64,000 nt of DNA from positions 5,161,001-5,225,000 of the forward strand of contig NZ_ASHX02000001.1 in assembly GCF_000478605.2 (NCBI RefSeq), read 5' to 3'. Shown piece after piece: positions 44,425 to 53,669 of the stretch. Position numbers and translations under genes: made by a program. Numbering within the stretch: position 1 is the stretch's first letter; each line of letters begins with the position of its first letter. This DNA is from Streptomyces thermolilacinus SPC6. GTDB lineage: Bacteria > Actinomycetota > Actinomycetes > Streptomycetales > Streptomycetaceae. The notes under the pieces are model-generated. The model worked only from the letters and a program-made list of their open reading frames with translations, searched no databases and was not told the origin of the DNA.

Positions 44425-45957
44425 TCACCAGCGCACCGCGTCCAGCGCGTCGACCAGGCCGGCGCCGTAGAAGCCGTTGTGCAGCTTCCCGCCCTCGCAG
44501 ACCCCGTCGACCTTGCCGTCGCCGTTGATGTCGTACGGGTTCGTGCAGGCACGGTCGTCGGCCTGCGCGTACAGCAGACCCTTCACCATCGCGGGGGTGG
44601 CGTAGGGGTGCTTCGACTTGATGAGCGCGGCGACGCCCGCGGCGTGCGGGGACGCCATGGACGTGCCGGCCTTGTAGTTGTAGCCGCCGTTGACCGTGGT
44701 CGACAGGATGCGGCCGTTCACGGCCGGGGCCGCCGGGGTCTGGTACTCGGTGCGGTCACCGCCCGGGGCGGCGATGTCCACGACACCCATGCCGTAGTTC
44801 GAGTACGACGCCTTCAGGTCCTTGGCACCGGTCGAGGAGACGGTGACCATGCCGGGCAGCATCGTCGGGATGTCGGGGCACGCGCTCGGGTCGATCACGC
44901 GGTCGACCGGAGTCGTGTCGTTCGGGCTCGTGGAGTCCGTGATCTCGTCCGACGCCAGGTCGAACGCCGAGTTGCCCGCGGCGGCGACGTTGACGGCGCC
45001 CTTGCTCTCCGCGTACCGGGTGGCGCGCTTGAGAGCCTCGAACAGCGCGCCCTGGTCCGGGTCGTTCTTGCAGTTGAACATCCACGGGTCGACGTAGTAG
45101 CTGTTGTTGGTGACCTCGACCCCGTGGTCGGCCGCCCACATGAAGCCGCACACGACGGCCTCGGTGTAGAAGAATCCGTCCGGGTTCGACACCTTGATGC
45201 CGGAGACCTTCACGCCCGGCGCGACACCGGTGACGCCGACGCCGTTCTTCGCGGCGGCGATCGTACCGGCGACGTGCGTGCCGTGGTCGCTCTCGCCCGG
45301 GGCGGGACGCCACGAGCCCTCGGTCGTGTCGGCCTTGCCGGTCACGCAGTTCGCGGACGCGGCGCGGTCGAAGTTCGGCGCCAGGTCCGGGTGGGTGTCG
45401 TCGACACCGGTGTCGATCACCGCGACGGTGACCTTGCTGCTGCCCATGCTGATGTCGTGGGCCTTGTCCGCCTTGATGGCGGGCAGGCTCCACTGCAGCG
45501 GCTCCAGCGGGTCCTGGCCGTCCTCCGCCGCCGCGGCGGCCTCGCGGGCCTCCTGCGCGGTGAGCGGCTCGGCGGCCTCGTCCATCTCCGTGGTCGCGAC
45601 CGGAGTCAGCGGCGCGGTGCGCGTGGCGCCCGCCGACTGCACGCCGCCGACGGCGCGGATGGTCTCGGCGAAGGCCGGGTTCTTGGAGTGGACCACGATG
45701 ACGCCGATCGCGTCGTACGAGGTCACCACCGTGCCACCGGCCGCGGATATCGCCTTCTTCACCTTGGCGAGGTGGCGACCGCCCGCCGTGTTCACCACAT
45801 ACGAGAGCTCCGGGCCGTCGGAGGCGACGGCGGCCGGAACACCCTCGGCCGGTGCGGCCGAGGCGGCACTCGCCGGCAGGAAGCCGAGCGAGGCCGTGAG
45901 CGCCAGACCGACGGGCAGAGCGAGTGCGCGCCCGCGCCTGGTTCCCAGATGAGCCAT
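44425..45957 (-). CDS. secreted S8 (subtilisin-like) serine peptidase
   Basis: A 510-aa preproprotease. Signal peptide TRRGRALALPVGLALTASLG ends near ASAAPA; residues about 50-115 are the inhibitor I9-like propeptide (SYVVNTAGGRHLAKVKKAIS). Catalytic triad: Asp in VAVIDTGVDDTHPDL, His in SDHGTHVAGT, Ser in AGTSMASPHAAGVAAL; oxyanion Asn in AAAGNSAFD. The tail NPYDINGDGKVDGVCEGG resembles a calcium loop. ATG 45957 follows GGAG. Released outside the cell for protein degradation. Confidence 0.93.
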   Translation of the reverse strand: MAHLGTRRGRALALPVGLALTASLGFLPASAASAAPAEGVPAAVASDGPELSYVVNTAGGRHLAKVKKAISAAGGTVVTSYDAIGVIVVHSKNPAFAETIRAVGGVQSAGATRTAPLTPVATTEMDEAAEPLTAQEAREAAAAAEDGQDPLEPLQWSLPAIKADKAHDISMGSSKVTVAVIDTGVDDTHPDLAPNFDRAASANCVTGKADTTEGSWRPAPGESDHGTHVAGTIAAAKNGVGVTGVAPGVKVSGIKVSNPDGFFYTEAVVCGFMWAADHGVEVTNNSYYVDPWMFNCKNDPDQGALFEALKRATRYAESKGAVNVAAAGNSAFDLASDEITDSTSPNDTTPVDRVIDPSACPDIPTMLPGMVTVSSTGAKDLKASYSNYGMGVVDIAAPGGDRTEYQTPAAPAVNGRILSTTVNGGYNYKAGTSMASPHAAGVAALIKSKHPYATPAMVKGLLYAQADDRACTNPYDINGDGKVDGVCEGGKLHNGFYGAGLVDALDAVRW

Positions 45958-46207
45958 GGGTTCTCCACATCATCCGTGACGCCCGCCCACAGAACAGGTT
46001 GGGCGGGTACATGACGAGCGAAGCTATCGCTGATCATCCCAAGTCAGCAATGAGTTCGGTGAAGAAATCGGGTGGAAAGAAGACGTGGGATGAACCTCGG
46101 CGTGCCGCACCCCGTGACGTTGTCAGGGGAGGGAGCCCGGACGGCTTCCCGGCACCCGTGAGGTGACCCCGCTCATGCCCACAGCACCCGCGCAGCGAGG
46201 AGTTCCC

Positions 46208-46591
46208 GTGGCCACCGAAGCACCGCCGCCCCCAGGGGGCGCGGACACCGCTCCCGTCCAGCCCTCGACGGAGTCGTTCGTCCAGACCCAGCAGAGCGAG
46301 GAGTTCGGCGAACTGCGCCGCGCGCACCGCTCGTTCGCCTTCCCGCTCACCGTCGCCTTCATCGCCTGGTACCTGCTCTACGTGCTGCTCTCCAACTACG
46401 CGGGCGGCCTGATGGGCACCCGCGTGGTCGGGAACATCAACGTGGCGCTCGTCCTCGGCGTCGCGCAGTTCGTGACGACGTTCCTCATCGCCTGGTTCTA
46501 CGCCCGGCACGCGGCCGAGAAGCTCGACCCCAAGGCCGAGGCGATCAGAACCCGCATGGAGAACGAGCTGCGCACGGAGGCCGACGCATGA
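46208..46591 (+). CDS. DUF485 membrane protein (partner of acetate symporter)
   Basis: 127 aa with two hydrophobic segments: RSFAFPLTVAFIAWYLLYVL and INVALVLGVAQFVTTFLIAW. DUF485 proteins are regularly encoded just before ActP-type acetate permeases (YjcH-YjcG pair). GTG 46208 follows GAGGAG; its last 4 nt overlap the symporter start (ATGA). A 45-bp longer frame has a poorer start. Confidence 0.9.
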   Translation: MATEAPPPPGGADTAPVQPSTESFVQTQQSEEFGELRRAHRSFAFPLTVAFIAWYLLYVLLSNYAGGLMGTRVVGNINVALVLGVAQFVTTFLIAWFYARHAAEKLDPKAEAIRTRMENELRTEADA

Positions 46592-48222
46592 GCACCCCCC
46601 TCACCCTGGCCGCCCCGCTCGCCGCGGGCGGCGCCGCGAGCGAGCACCGGCCGCTCATCATCACCCTCTTCGCCTGCTTCGTCGTCGCCACCCTCTTCAT
46701 CACCGTGTGGGCCGGCAGGCAGACCAAGAGCGCCGCCGACTTCTACGCGGGCGGGCGGCAGTTCACCGGCTTCCAGAACGGCCTGGCCATCTCCGGCGAC
46801 TACATGTCCGCCGCGTCGTTCCTCGGCATCGCCGGGGCCATCGCCCTCTTCGGGTACGACGGCTTCCTCTACTCCATCGGGTTCCTCGTCGCCTGGCTGG
46901 TCGCCCTGCTGCTCGTCGCGGAGCCGCTGCGCAACTCCGGCCGCTTCACGATGGGAGACGTCCTCGCGTACCGGATGCGCCAGCGGCCCGTGCGCACCGC
47001 CGCCGGAACCTCCACCATCGTCGTGTCGATCTTCTACCTGCTGGCGCAGATGGCAGGCGCCGGTGTCCTCGTCTCGCTGCTGCTCGGCATCACCAGCGAC
47101 ATGGGCAAGATCGCCATCGTCGCGCTGGTCGGCGTCCTGATGATCGTCTATGTGACGATCGGCGGGATGAAGGGCACCACCTGGGTGCAGATGGTCAAGG
47201 CCGTCCTGCTCATCGCGGGCACCCTGCTCATCACCTTCCTCGTCCTGCTGAAGTACGGCTTCAACGTCTCCGAACTGCTCGGCAAGGCCGCCGAGAACAG
47301 CGGCAAGGGCGCCGCCTTCCTGGAGCCCGGCCTCAAGTACGGCGTCAGCGCCACCTCGAAGCTGGACTTCATCTCGCTCGGCATCGCCCTGGTCCTCGGC
47401 ACCGCCGGACTGCCGCACATCCTCATCCGCTTCTACACGGTCCCCACCGCCAAGGCCGCCCGTAAGTCCGTCAACTGGGCCATCGGCATCATCGGCGCCT
47501 TCTACCTGATGACCATCGCGCTCGGCTTCGGTGCCGCCGCCATCGTCGGCCCCGCCGAGATCACCGCGTCGAACAAGGCGGGCAACACCGCCGCCCCGCT
47601 GCTCGCCCTGCACATCGGCGGCGCCGACTCGCCGGGCGGCGCGATCCTGCTCGCCGTCATCTCCGCGGTCGCCTTCGCGACGATCCTCGCCGTCGTCGCC
47701 GGGCTCACCCTCGCCTCGTCCTCGTCGTTCGCGCACGACATCTACGCCAACGTCATCCGCAGGGGCCAGGCGACCGAGAAGGAGGAGGTCCGCGCCGCCC
47801 GCTGGGCGACCGTCCTCATCGGTGTCGTCTCCATCGGCCTCGGCGCGCTCGCCCGCGACCTCAACGTCGCCGGGCTCGTCGCCCTCGCCTTCGCGGTCGC
47901 CGCCTCCGCCAACCTGCCGACGATCCTCTACAGCCTGTTCTGGAAGCGCTTCACCACCCAGGGCGCCCTGTGGTCGATCTACGGCGGCCTCACCGCGTCC
48001 GTCGTCCTCGTGCTGTTCTCGCCGGTCGTCTCCGGCAAGGCCAGCTCGATGTTCCCGGACGCCGACTTCGCCTGGTTCCCGCTGGAGAACCCCGGCCTCA
48101 TCTCCATCCCGCTCGGCTTCCTCCTCGGCTGGCTCGGCTCGCTGCTGTCGAAGGAGCGGCCCGACACGGGCAAGTACGCCGAACTGGAGGTCAAGTCCCT
48201 CACCGGTGTCGGAGCGCACTGA
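46588..48222 (+). CDS. cation/acetate symporter, SSS family (ActP-like)
   Basis: A 544-aa transporter with about 13 membrane segments. SAADFYAGGRQFTGFQNGLA and ISGDYMSAASFLGIAGAIAL are the substrate/sodium-site helices of solute:sodium symporters; LGTAGLPHILIRFYTVPTAK and AVVAGLTLASSSSFAHDIYA match the acetate/monocarboxylate subgroup. Likely takes up acetate, propionate or pyruvate. A strong hairpin ends the transcript. Confidence 0.92.
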   Translation: MSTPLTLAAPLAAGGAASEHRPLIITLFACFVVATLFITVWAGRQTKSAADFYAGGRQFTGFQNGLAISGDYMSAASFLGIAGAIALFGYDGFLYSIGFLVAWLVALLLVAEPLRNSGRFTMGDVLAYRMRQRPVRTAAGTSTIVVSIFYLLAQMAGAGVLVSLLLGITSDMGKIAIVALVGVLMIVYVTIGGMKGTTWVQMVKAVLLIAGTLLITFLVLLKYGFNVSELLGKAAENSGKGAAFLEPGLKYGVSATSKLDFISLGIALVLGTAGLPHILIRFYTVPTAKAARKSVNWAIGIIGAFYLMTIALGFGAAAIVGPAEITASNKAGNTAAPLLALHIGGADSPGGAILLAVISAVAFATILAVVAGLTLASSSSFAHDIYANVIRRGQATEKEEVRAARWATVLIGVVSIGLGALARDLNVAGLVALAFAVAASANLPTILYSLFWKRFTTQGALWSIYGGLTASVVLVLFSPVVSGKASSMFPDADFAWFPLENPGLISIPLGFLLGWLGSLLSKERPDTGKYAELEVKSLTGVGAH

Positions 48223-48248
48223 CCCGCACACCATGAGCGATAACCGGC

Positions 48249-48278
48249 GGCCGTGTCGTAGGACCCTACGACACGGCC
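48249..48278 (+). terminator. hairpin terminator after the symporter gene
   Basis: A 14-bp perfect stem GGCCGTGTCGTAGG / CCTACGACACGGCC with minimal loop, 26 bp after the symporter stop and before moaA. Confidence 0.82.
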
Positions 48279-48383
48279 CCGCCGCTTCCTGGGCCAAACG
48301 CCCCACGAGACGGCGCCCGGGGTCGCGTAGGCTCGGAGAAAGACCGCATACGAACAGCAGGTCGAACCGGGAGGGCGCCCACC

Positions 48384-49373
48384 GTGCTCATCGACACCTA
48401 CGGCCGGGTGGCCACGGACCTGAGGGTCTCGCTGACCGACCGGTGCAATCTCCGCTGTACGTACTGCATGCCCGAGGAGGGCCTGCAGTGGCTGGGCAAG
48501 CCTGACCTCCTCACGGACGACGAGATCGTCCGCCTGATCCGGATAGCGGTGACCGACCTCGGCGTCACCGAGGTCCGCTTCACCGGCGGCGAGCCGCTGC
48601 TGCGGCCCGGCCTGGTCTCCATCGTCGAGCGGTGCGCCGCCCTGGAGCCCCGCCCCCGGATGTCGCTCACCACCAACGGCATCGGCCTCAAGCGCACCGC
48701 CACCGCCCTCAAGGCCGCCGGGCTCGACCGGGTCAACGTCTCCCTGGACACGCTGCGCCCCGACGTCTTCAAGGCCCTCACCCGCCGCGACCGCCACCAC
48801 GACGTGCTCGACGGCCTGGCCGCCGCCCGCGACGCCGGGCTCACCCCCGTCAAGGTCAACGCGGTGCTGATGCCCGGGCTCAACGACGACGAGGCGCCCG
48901 ACCTGCTCGCCTGGGCCGTCGCCCACGACTACGAGCTGCGGTTCATCGAGCAGATGCCGCTGGACGCCCAGCACGGCTGGAAGCGCGACGGCATGATCAC
49001 CGCCGGGGACATCCTCGCCTCGCTGCGCACCCGCTTCACGCTCACCCCGGAGACCGACGAGGAGCGCGGCTCCGCGCCCGCCGAGCGGTGGACCGTGGAC
49101 GGCGGCCCGCACCGCGTCGGCGTGATCGCCTCCGTGACCCGCCCGTTCTGCCGGGCCTGCGACCGCACCCGGCTCACCGCCGACGGCCAGGTCCGCACCT
49201 GCCTGTTCGCCCGCGAGGAGACCGACCTGCGCGGGGCGCTGCGCTCCGACGCGCCGGACGAGGAGATCGCCCGTATCTGGCGGCAGGCCATGTGGGGCAA
49301 GAAGGCCGGGTCCGGGCTCGACGACCCGTCGTTCCTCCAGCCCGACCGCCCGATGTCGGCGATCGGCGGCTGA
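48384..49373 (+). CDS. moaA: GTP 3',8-cyclase MoaA
   Basis: A 329-aa radical SAM enzyme making 3',8-cyclo-GTP, first step of molybdenum cofactor synthesis. CNLRCTYC carries the first cluster (CxxxCxxC), TGGEPLL the SAM motif, CRACDRTRLTADGQVRTC the C-terminal cluster, and the chain ends in GG as needed for activation. GTG 48384. Monocistronic here; no moco riboswitch seen in the 161-bp leader. Confidence 0.96.
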   Translation: MLIDTYGRVATDLRVSLTDRCNLRCTYCMPEEGLQWLGKPDLLTDDEIVRLIRIAVTDLGVTEVRFTGGEPLLRPGLVSIVERCAALEPRPRMSLTTNGIGLKRTATALKAAGLDRVNVSLDTLRPDVFKALTRRDRHHDVLDGLAAARDAGLTPVKVNAVLMPGLNDDEAPDLLAWAVAHDYELRFIEQMPLDAQHGWKRDGMITAGDILASLRTRFTLTPETDEERGSAPAERWTVDGGPHRVGVIASVTRPFCRACDRTRLTADGQVRTCLFAREETDLRGALRSDAPDEEIARIWRQAMWGKKAGSGLDDPSFLQPDRPMSAIGG

Positions 49374-49412
49374 CCCGCCGGGGCCGCAGGCCGGGCCGTC
49401 GGCGCCGGGTGC

Positions 49413-49673
49413 CTACCTGGGGCCGGCTGCCGTCCCGGGGCCGGACGGGGACTCGGGGCCGGACGGGGACTCCCACTCGGCCAGCGTCACGACGTCCTTG
49501 AGGAAGCCCCGTACGCCGAGGAACTGCGACAGGTGCTCCCGGTGCTCCTCGCACGCCAGCCATGTCTTGCGGCGCTCGGGGGTGTGCAGCTTCGGGTTGT
49601 TCCACGCCAGCACCCACACGGCGGCGGCCCGGCAGCCCTTGGCGGAACAGATCGGGTGGTTCTCGTCGCTCAC
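49413..49673 (-). CDS. small conserved hypothetical protein
   Basis: 86 aa from GTG 49673: VSDENHPICSAKGCRAAAVW, LAWNNPKLHTPERRKTWLAC and EEHREHLSQFLGVRGFLKDV. Three Cys and several His suggest metal binding (C-x4-C and C-x2-H-like). The tail is a PSGPESPSGPG repeat. Common in Streptomyces next to the DUF3099 gene; function unknown. Confidence 0.78.
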   Translation of the reverse strand: MSDENHPICSAKGCRAAAVWVLAWNNPKLHTPERRKTWLACEEHREHLSQFLGVRGFLKDVVTLAEWESPSGPESPSGPGTAAGPR

Positions 49674-49707
49674 AGCACTATCCCAACAACCACGTACGGA
49701 CAAAGGC

Positions 49708-49743
49708 GACGCCGGGCAGCCACGGGGGGAGCTGCCCGGCGTC
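49708..49743 (-). terminator. hairpin terminator after the DUF3099 gene
   Basis: A perfect 13-bp stem GACGCCGGGCAGC / GCTGCCCGGCGTC with a 10-nt loop, between the DUF3099 gene stop (49823) and the next minus-strand gene. Confidence 0.78.
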
Positions 49744-49822
49744 GGTCCGTCGCTCCGACGGGGGATGCGGAGCGCTCACGCAGTATGTCACGCGCGACCC
49801 GGTGGAGTGCACTGGAACTTCA

Positions 49823-50236
49823 CTATTGATCTGAGCTCTTCTTGAGCTTTCTCTCCTCGGCGTCGCCCGTCGGCGCCTCCGCCGGGGCCTGAGCCGGGTC
49901 GTGAGCCGGATCGTCCGTGTCCGGCTCGGGCTCCGGGGCCTCCAGCGCCGGGTGCGACACCGGCGGCACCGACACGAACGTGGACGGCAGCTTCGGCGCC
50001 GTCTCCCGGCCCGCGTTCGCGACGACCACCGCGATGTACGGCAGGACGGCCCCCAGGACGAGCGCCACGATCGCCACATGCCGCTCGACGTTCCACAGCG
50101 CCGCCGCCGCGATCACCGACAGCGTACGGACGGACATCGAGATCACATACCGCCGCTGACGGCCGCGGACATCGTCCGCCAGACCCTGCCGGGCACCCGT
50201 GATCGTGAAGACCTGGGCGCCGCCGTGCTTCCGCAT
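49823..50236 (-). CDS. DUF3099 membrane protein
   Basis: 137 aa from ATG 50236: a short head MRKHGGAQVFTITGARQGLA, DVRGRQRRYVISMSVRTLSV, two adjacent hydrophobic segments and a Pro/Glu-rich acidic tail. Matches the actinobacterial DUF3099 family. GGTGGAA upstream as ribosome site. Function unknown. Confidence 0.85.
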   Translation of the reverse strand: MRKHGGAQVFTITGARQGLADDVRGRQRRYVISMSVRTLSVIAAAALWNVERHVAIVALVLGAVLPYIAVVVANAGRETAPKLPSTFVSVPPVSHPALEAPEPEPDTDDPAHDPAQAPAEAPTGDAEERKLKKSSDQ

Positions 50237-50464
50237 CGCGTTCCACCACCGACCTTGCGCGCCGGTCGCTTCCCGGACCGGACCTGCTTCCACGGTACGC
50301 CCGCCACCCGGCGTGCCCGCGCCCGGCCCCGCCCCCCGCACGCCCCCTCGATCCCGTACCGGTCCCGTGCGGGCCACGGATGGACGTGCCCGACATGCGC
50401 CGTACGTCCGGTGGGCCGAGACTGTCAGGGACTGCTCACGTCGATCCGTTCCGAGGAGGCAGCC

Positions 50465-50740
50465 ATGGGCTGGTTGTGGGCGATTATCGTCGGATTCGTG
50501 CTGGGCCTGCTGGCGAAGGCCATCATTCCGGGCAAGCAGCACAGTCCACTCTGGCTGATCACCATCTTCGGCATCATCGGTGCCATCGCCGGAAACGCCC
50601 TCGCCCGAGCGTTCGGGATCGAGGCGACACCCGGCATCGACTGGGGCAGGCACGCTCTCCAGGTCGTCGCCGCGGTGGTCGTCGTCGGACTCGGCGACAT
50701 GCTGTACATGGCCATGCGCGGCAATCGCCAGCGCGCCTGA
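50465..50740 (+). CDS. GlsB/YeaQ/YmgE-family stress membrane protein
   Basis: 91 aa, three hydrophobic segments: MGWLWAIIVGFVLGLLAKAI, IPGKQHSPLWLITIFGIIGA and VVAAVVVVGLGDMLYMAM. The GLLAK(x)IIPG pattern and a glycine zipper IIGAIAGNALA are the family hallmark. ATG 50465 follows a perfect GAGGAGG. Divergent from the DUF3099 gene; the 228-bp region between them holds both promoters. Confidence 0.9.
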   Translation: MGWLWAIIVGFVLGLLAKAIIPGKQHSPLWLITIFGIIGAIAGNALARAFGIEATPGIDWGRHALQVVAAVVVVGLGDMLYMAMRGNRQRA

Positions 50741-50791
50741 CCGGCCGGACCCGGCCACCACACGGCCCTGACGGGCGCCGACACGAAACGG

Positions 50792-50826
50792 GGGCGGCCC
50801 GGGAGCGCGAAGCTCCCGGGCCGCCC
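50792..50826. terminator. bidirectional terminator between GlsB-like gene and tyrS
   Basis: A perfect 15-bp stem GGGCGGCCCGGGAGC / GCTCCCGGGCCGCCC with a 5-nt loop, between the converging genes. Confidence 0.85.
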
Positions 50827-50846
50827 GGCCGTCGTACGGCTCCGGC

Positions 50847-52115
50847 TCAGCCGGCCTTGACCTCGACCGCCGCCAGGTTCTTCTTGCCCCGGCGCAGCAC
50901 GAGCCACCGCCCGTGCAGCAGGTCACCGGCGGACACCGTGGCGTCCTCGGCGGTCACCTTCACGTTGTTCACGTAGGCGCCGCCCTCCTTCACCGTGCGT
51001 CGCGCCGCCGACTTGCTCGGTACGAGGCCGACCTCGGCGAACAGGTCCACCACCAGGCCCGGCTCGGCGACCTCCGCCTTCGGCAGCTCGGACAGCGCGG
51101 CCGCCAGCGTCGCCTCGTCCAGCTCCGTCAGCTCACCCTGCCCGAACAGCGCCTTCGACGCCGCGATCACGGCCGCGCACTGCTCCGCGCCGTGCACCAG
51201 CGTCGTCAGCTCCTCGGCCAGCGCGCGCTGCGCCGTACGGGCCTGCGGGCGCTCCTCGGTGACCTTCTCCAGCTCCTCCAGCTCCTCGCGGCTCTTGAAG
51301 CTGAGGATGCGCATGTAGCCCGAGATGTCCCGGTCGTCCACGTTCAGCCAGAACTGGTAGAACGCGTACGGGGTGGTCATCTCCGGGTCCAGCCAGACGG
51401 CGCCGCCCTCGGTCTTGCCGAACTTGGTGCCGTCCGCCTTCGTCATCAGCGGCGTCGCCAGCGCGTGCACGTGCGCGTCCGGCTCCAGGCGGTGGATCAG
51501 GTCGAGACCGGCCGTGAGGTTGCCCCACTGGTCGCTGCCGCCCTGCTGGAGGACACAGCCGTACCGGCGGTACAGCTCCAGGAAGTCCATGCCCTGGAGC
51601 AGCTGGTACGAGAACTCCGTGTAGCTGATGCCCTGCTCGGACTCCAGGCGCCGGGCCACGGAGTCCTTGGTCAGCATCTTGTTGACCCGGAAGTGCTTGC
51701 CGATGTCCCGCAGGAACTCGATGGCGGACATGCCGCCCGTCCAGTCGAGGTTGTTGACCATGGTGGCCGCGTTGTCACCCTCGAAGATCAGGAACGGCTC
51801 GATCTGCGAGCGCACCCGCTCGACCCACGCCGCGACCGTCTCCGGGGAGTTCAGTGTCCGCTCGGCGGTCGGCTTCGGGTCGCCGATCTGCCCCGTCGCC
51901 CCGCCCACCAGCGCCAGCGGGCGGTGTCCCGCCAGCTGGAGCCGGCGCATGGTGAGCACCTGCACCAGATGGCCCACGTGCAGGCTGGGGGCGGTCGGGT
52001 CGAAGCCGCAATAGAACGTGACCGGACCGTCCGCGAGAGCCTTGCGCAGGGCGTCCTCGTCGGTGGACTGGGCGAACAGCCCGCGCCACTTGAGCTCGTC
52101 GACGATGTCCGTCAC
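50847..52115 (-). CDS. tyrS: tyrosyl-tRNA synthetase
   Basis: A 422-aa class I aminoacyl-tRNA synthetase. FYCGFDPTAPSLHVGHL has the HIGH-like motif, DGTKFGKTEGGAVWLD the KMSKS-equivalent (KFGKT), QQGGSDQWGNLTAGLDL the tyrosine site; the last 70 residues are an S4 RNA-binding domain (KSAARRTVKEGGAYVNN). GTG 52115 with AAGGGA upstream. Confidence 0.97.
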   Translation of the reverse strand: MTDIVDELKWRGLFAQSTDEDALRKALADGPVTFYCGFDPTAPSLHVGHLVQVLTMRRLQLAGHRPLALVGGATGQIGDPKPTAERTLNSPETVAAWVERVRSQIEPFLIFEGDNAATMVNNLDWTGGMSAIEFLRDIGKHFRVNKMLTKDSVARRLESEQGISYTEFSYQLLQGMDFLELYRRYGCVLQQGGSDQWGNLTAGLDLIHRLEPDAHVHALATPLMTKADGTKFGKTEGGAVWLDPEMTTPYAFYQFWLNVDDRDISGYMRILSFKSREELEELEKVTEERPQARTAQRALAEELTTLVHGAEQCAAVIAASKALFGQGELTELDEATLAAALSELPKAEVAEPGLVVDLFAEVGLVPSKSAARRTVKEGGAYVNNVKVTAEDATVSAGDLLHGRWLVLRRGKKNLAAVEVKAG

Positions 52116-52165
52116 GGGTCCCTTGCCTCCTTGGTGCATGTCTGTGAACCCCGCCAGTCTATGGG

Positions 52166-53557
52166 TCACACCCCCTGGCTCACCGAACTCATATGGAAGT
52201 CCGGCACCCGCAGCGGCGGCATCGCGGCCCGCGTGAACCAGTCGCCCCACTCGCGCGGCAGCGTCCGCTCCGTACGGCCCGCCTCCGACACCCGGCCCAG
52301 CAGGTCCACCGGCGACTCGTTGAACCGGAAGTTGTTCACCTCGGCCACCACCTCGCCGTCCTCCACCAGGTACACGCCGTCCCTGGTCAGACCGGTCAGC
52401 AGCAGCGTCGCCGGGTCCACCTCGCGGATGTACCACAGGCACGTCAGCAGCAGCCCCCGGCGGGTCGCGGCGACCATCTCCTCCAGCGACCGGCCGTCCC
52501 CGCCGTCCAGGATCAGGTTCCCCGCCCCCGGCGCCACCGGCGAACCGGTCAGCGCCGCGCTGTGCCGCGTCGCGACCAGCCGCTCCAGACGGCCCTCCTT
52601 GATCCACTCGACCGGCTCCACCGGCAGCCCGTTGTCGAACACCGACGCGTCGTCGCCCGACGCGTGGGCGATCACGAACGGTGCCGACTCCAGGCCGGGC
52701 TCCGCCGGGTCGCTGCGCAGCGTCAGCGGCAGCGACGCCAGCCGCTCCCCGACCCGCGTGCCGCCACCCGGCCGGGAGAACACCGTCCGGCCCTCCGCCG
52801 CGTCCCGGGCCGCCGCCGACCACTGCTGGTACACCAGCAGGTCCGCCACGGCGGTCGGCGGCAGCAGCGTCTCGTACCGGCCCGCCGGGAGCTCCACCCG
52901 GCGCCGCGCCCACTCCAGGCGCCGCGCCAGGTCCTCGTCCATCGCCAGCGGGTCCACGTCCGCGAAGTCACGGGTCGCCCGGCCCGCCCACGCCGAACGG
53001 GAACGGTCCGGCGACTTGGCGTTCAGCTCCAGCGTCCCGTTCGGCTGGTCGTGCCGCAGCCGCAGGCCCGTGGACGTGCCCACGTACGTGGAGGTCAGCT
53101 CGTGGCTGGCGAACCCGTACAGCTCGCGGCCCCCGGCGCGCGCCCGGCCGAACGCCTCGCCCAGTGCGGGCGCGAACGCCCCGAACACCGCCGACGACGT
53201 CTCCGCCGGTGCGTCCCGGAAGCCCGGCGACTCCGGCACCCCGGCGACCAGCGGCTGCGCGTCCTCGGCGGGACCCGCCGCCCGCGCCGCCGCCTCCGCC
53301 GCCCGTACCAGCGGCTCCAGCTCGTCGGCGGTCACCGCCGAGCGCGACACGACACCGGACGCCGTGCCCTGTGCCCCGTCCACCGTCGCGACGACCGTGA
53401 GGGTGCGGCCCCTCGTCACGCCGTTGGTGGTCAGGGCGTTCCCCGCCCAGCGCAGGTTCGCCGAGGAGTGCTCGTCCGCGAGGACCACGCACCCGTCCGC
53501 GCGGGACAGCTCCAGCGCCCGCTCGACGATCTCGTACGGCTTGCTCACCCGACTCAT
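52166..53557 (-). CDS. TldD/PmbA-family metallopeptidase subunit, TldE-like
   Basis: 463 aa. Features of the non-catalytic partner: CVVLADEHSSANLRWAGNAL, GRATRDFADVDPLAMDEDLA, LLPPTAVADLLVYQQWSAAA and EVVAEVNNFRFNESPVDLLG at the C-terminus; the HExxxH of TldD is absent. TldD/TldE form a heterodimeric protease acting on unfolded peptides, including RiPP precursors in some bacteria. It follows tldD after an 82-bp gap that holds a duplicated segment. Confidence 0.9.
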   Translation of the reverse strand: MSRVSKPYEIVERALELSRADGCVVLADEHSSANLRWAGNALTTNGVTRGRTLTVVATVDGAQGTASGVVSRSAVTADELEPLVRAAEAAARAAGPAEDAQPLVAGVPESPGFRDAPAETSSAVFGAFAPALGEAFGRARAGGRELYGFASHELTSTYVGTSTGLRLRHDQPNGTLELNAKSPDRSRSAWAGRATRDFADVDPLAMDEDLARRLEWARRRVELPAGRYETLLPPTAVADLLVYQQWSAAARDAAEGRTVFSRPGGGTRVGERLASLPLTLRSDPAEPGLESAPFVIAHASGDDASVFDNGLPVEPVEWIKEGRLERLVATRHSAALTGSPVAPGAGNLILDGGDGRSLEEMVAATRRGLLLTCLWYIREVDPATLLLTGLTRDGVYLVEDGEVVAEVNNFRFNESPVDLLGRVSEAGRTERTLPREWGDWFTRAAMPPLRVPDFHMSSVSQGV

Positions 53558-53669
53558 CGGCCCGCCTCCCGCGCGGTGTTGACACTGTGCTTGCCCGGGG
53601 GGCGACTCCCGGACCCCCGGCAGATCATGCTCCGCCCGCTCATCGGCCCGCCTCCTGCGCCGTATTGAG
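53553..53669. repeat. duplicated tldD end flanking a palindrome at the tldD-tldE junction
   Basis: A 31-bp segment starting CTCATCGGCCCGCCTCC at 53639-53669 (the true tldD end, AQEAGR plus ATGA) recurs at 53553-53583 (27 of 31 identical) next to the tldE start. Between them, 53593-53621 holds a GC palindrome (GCCCGGGGG / CCCCCGG). The layout fits an inserted REP-like element with a long target duplication, which turned an overlapping junction into an 82-bp gap. Confidence 0.65.
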
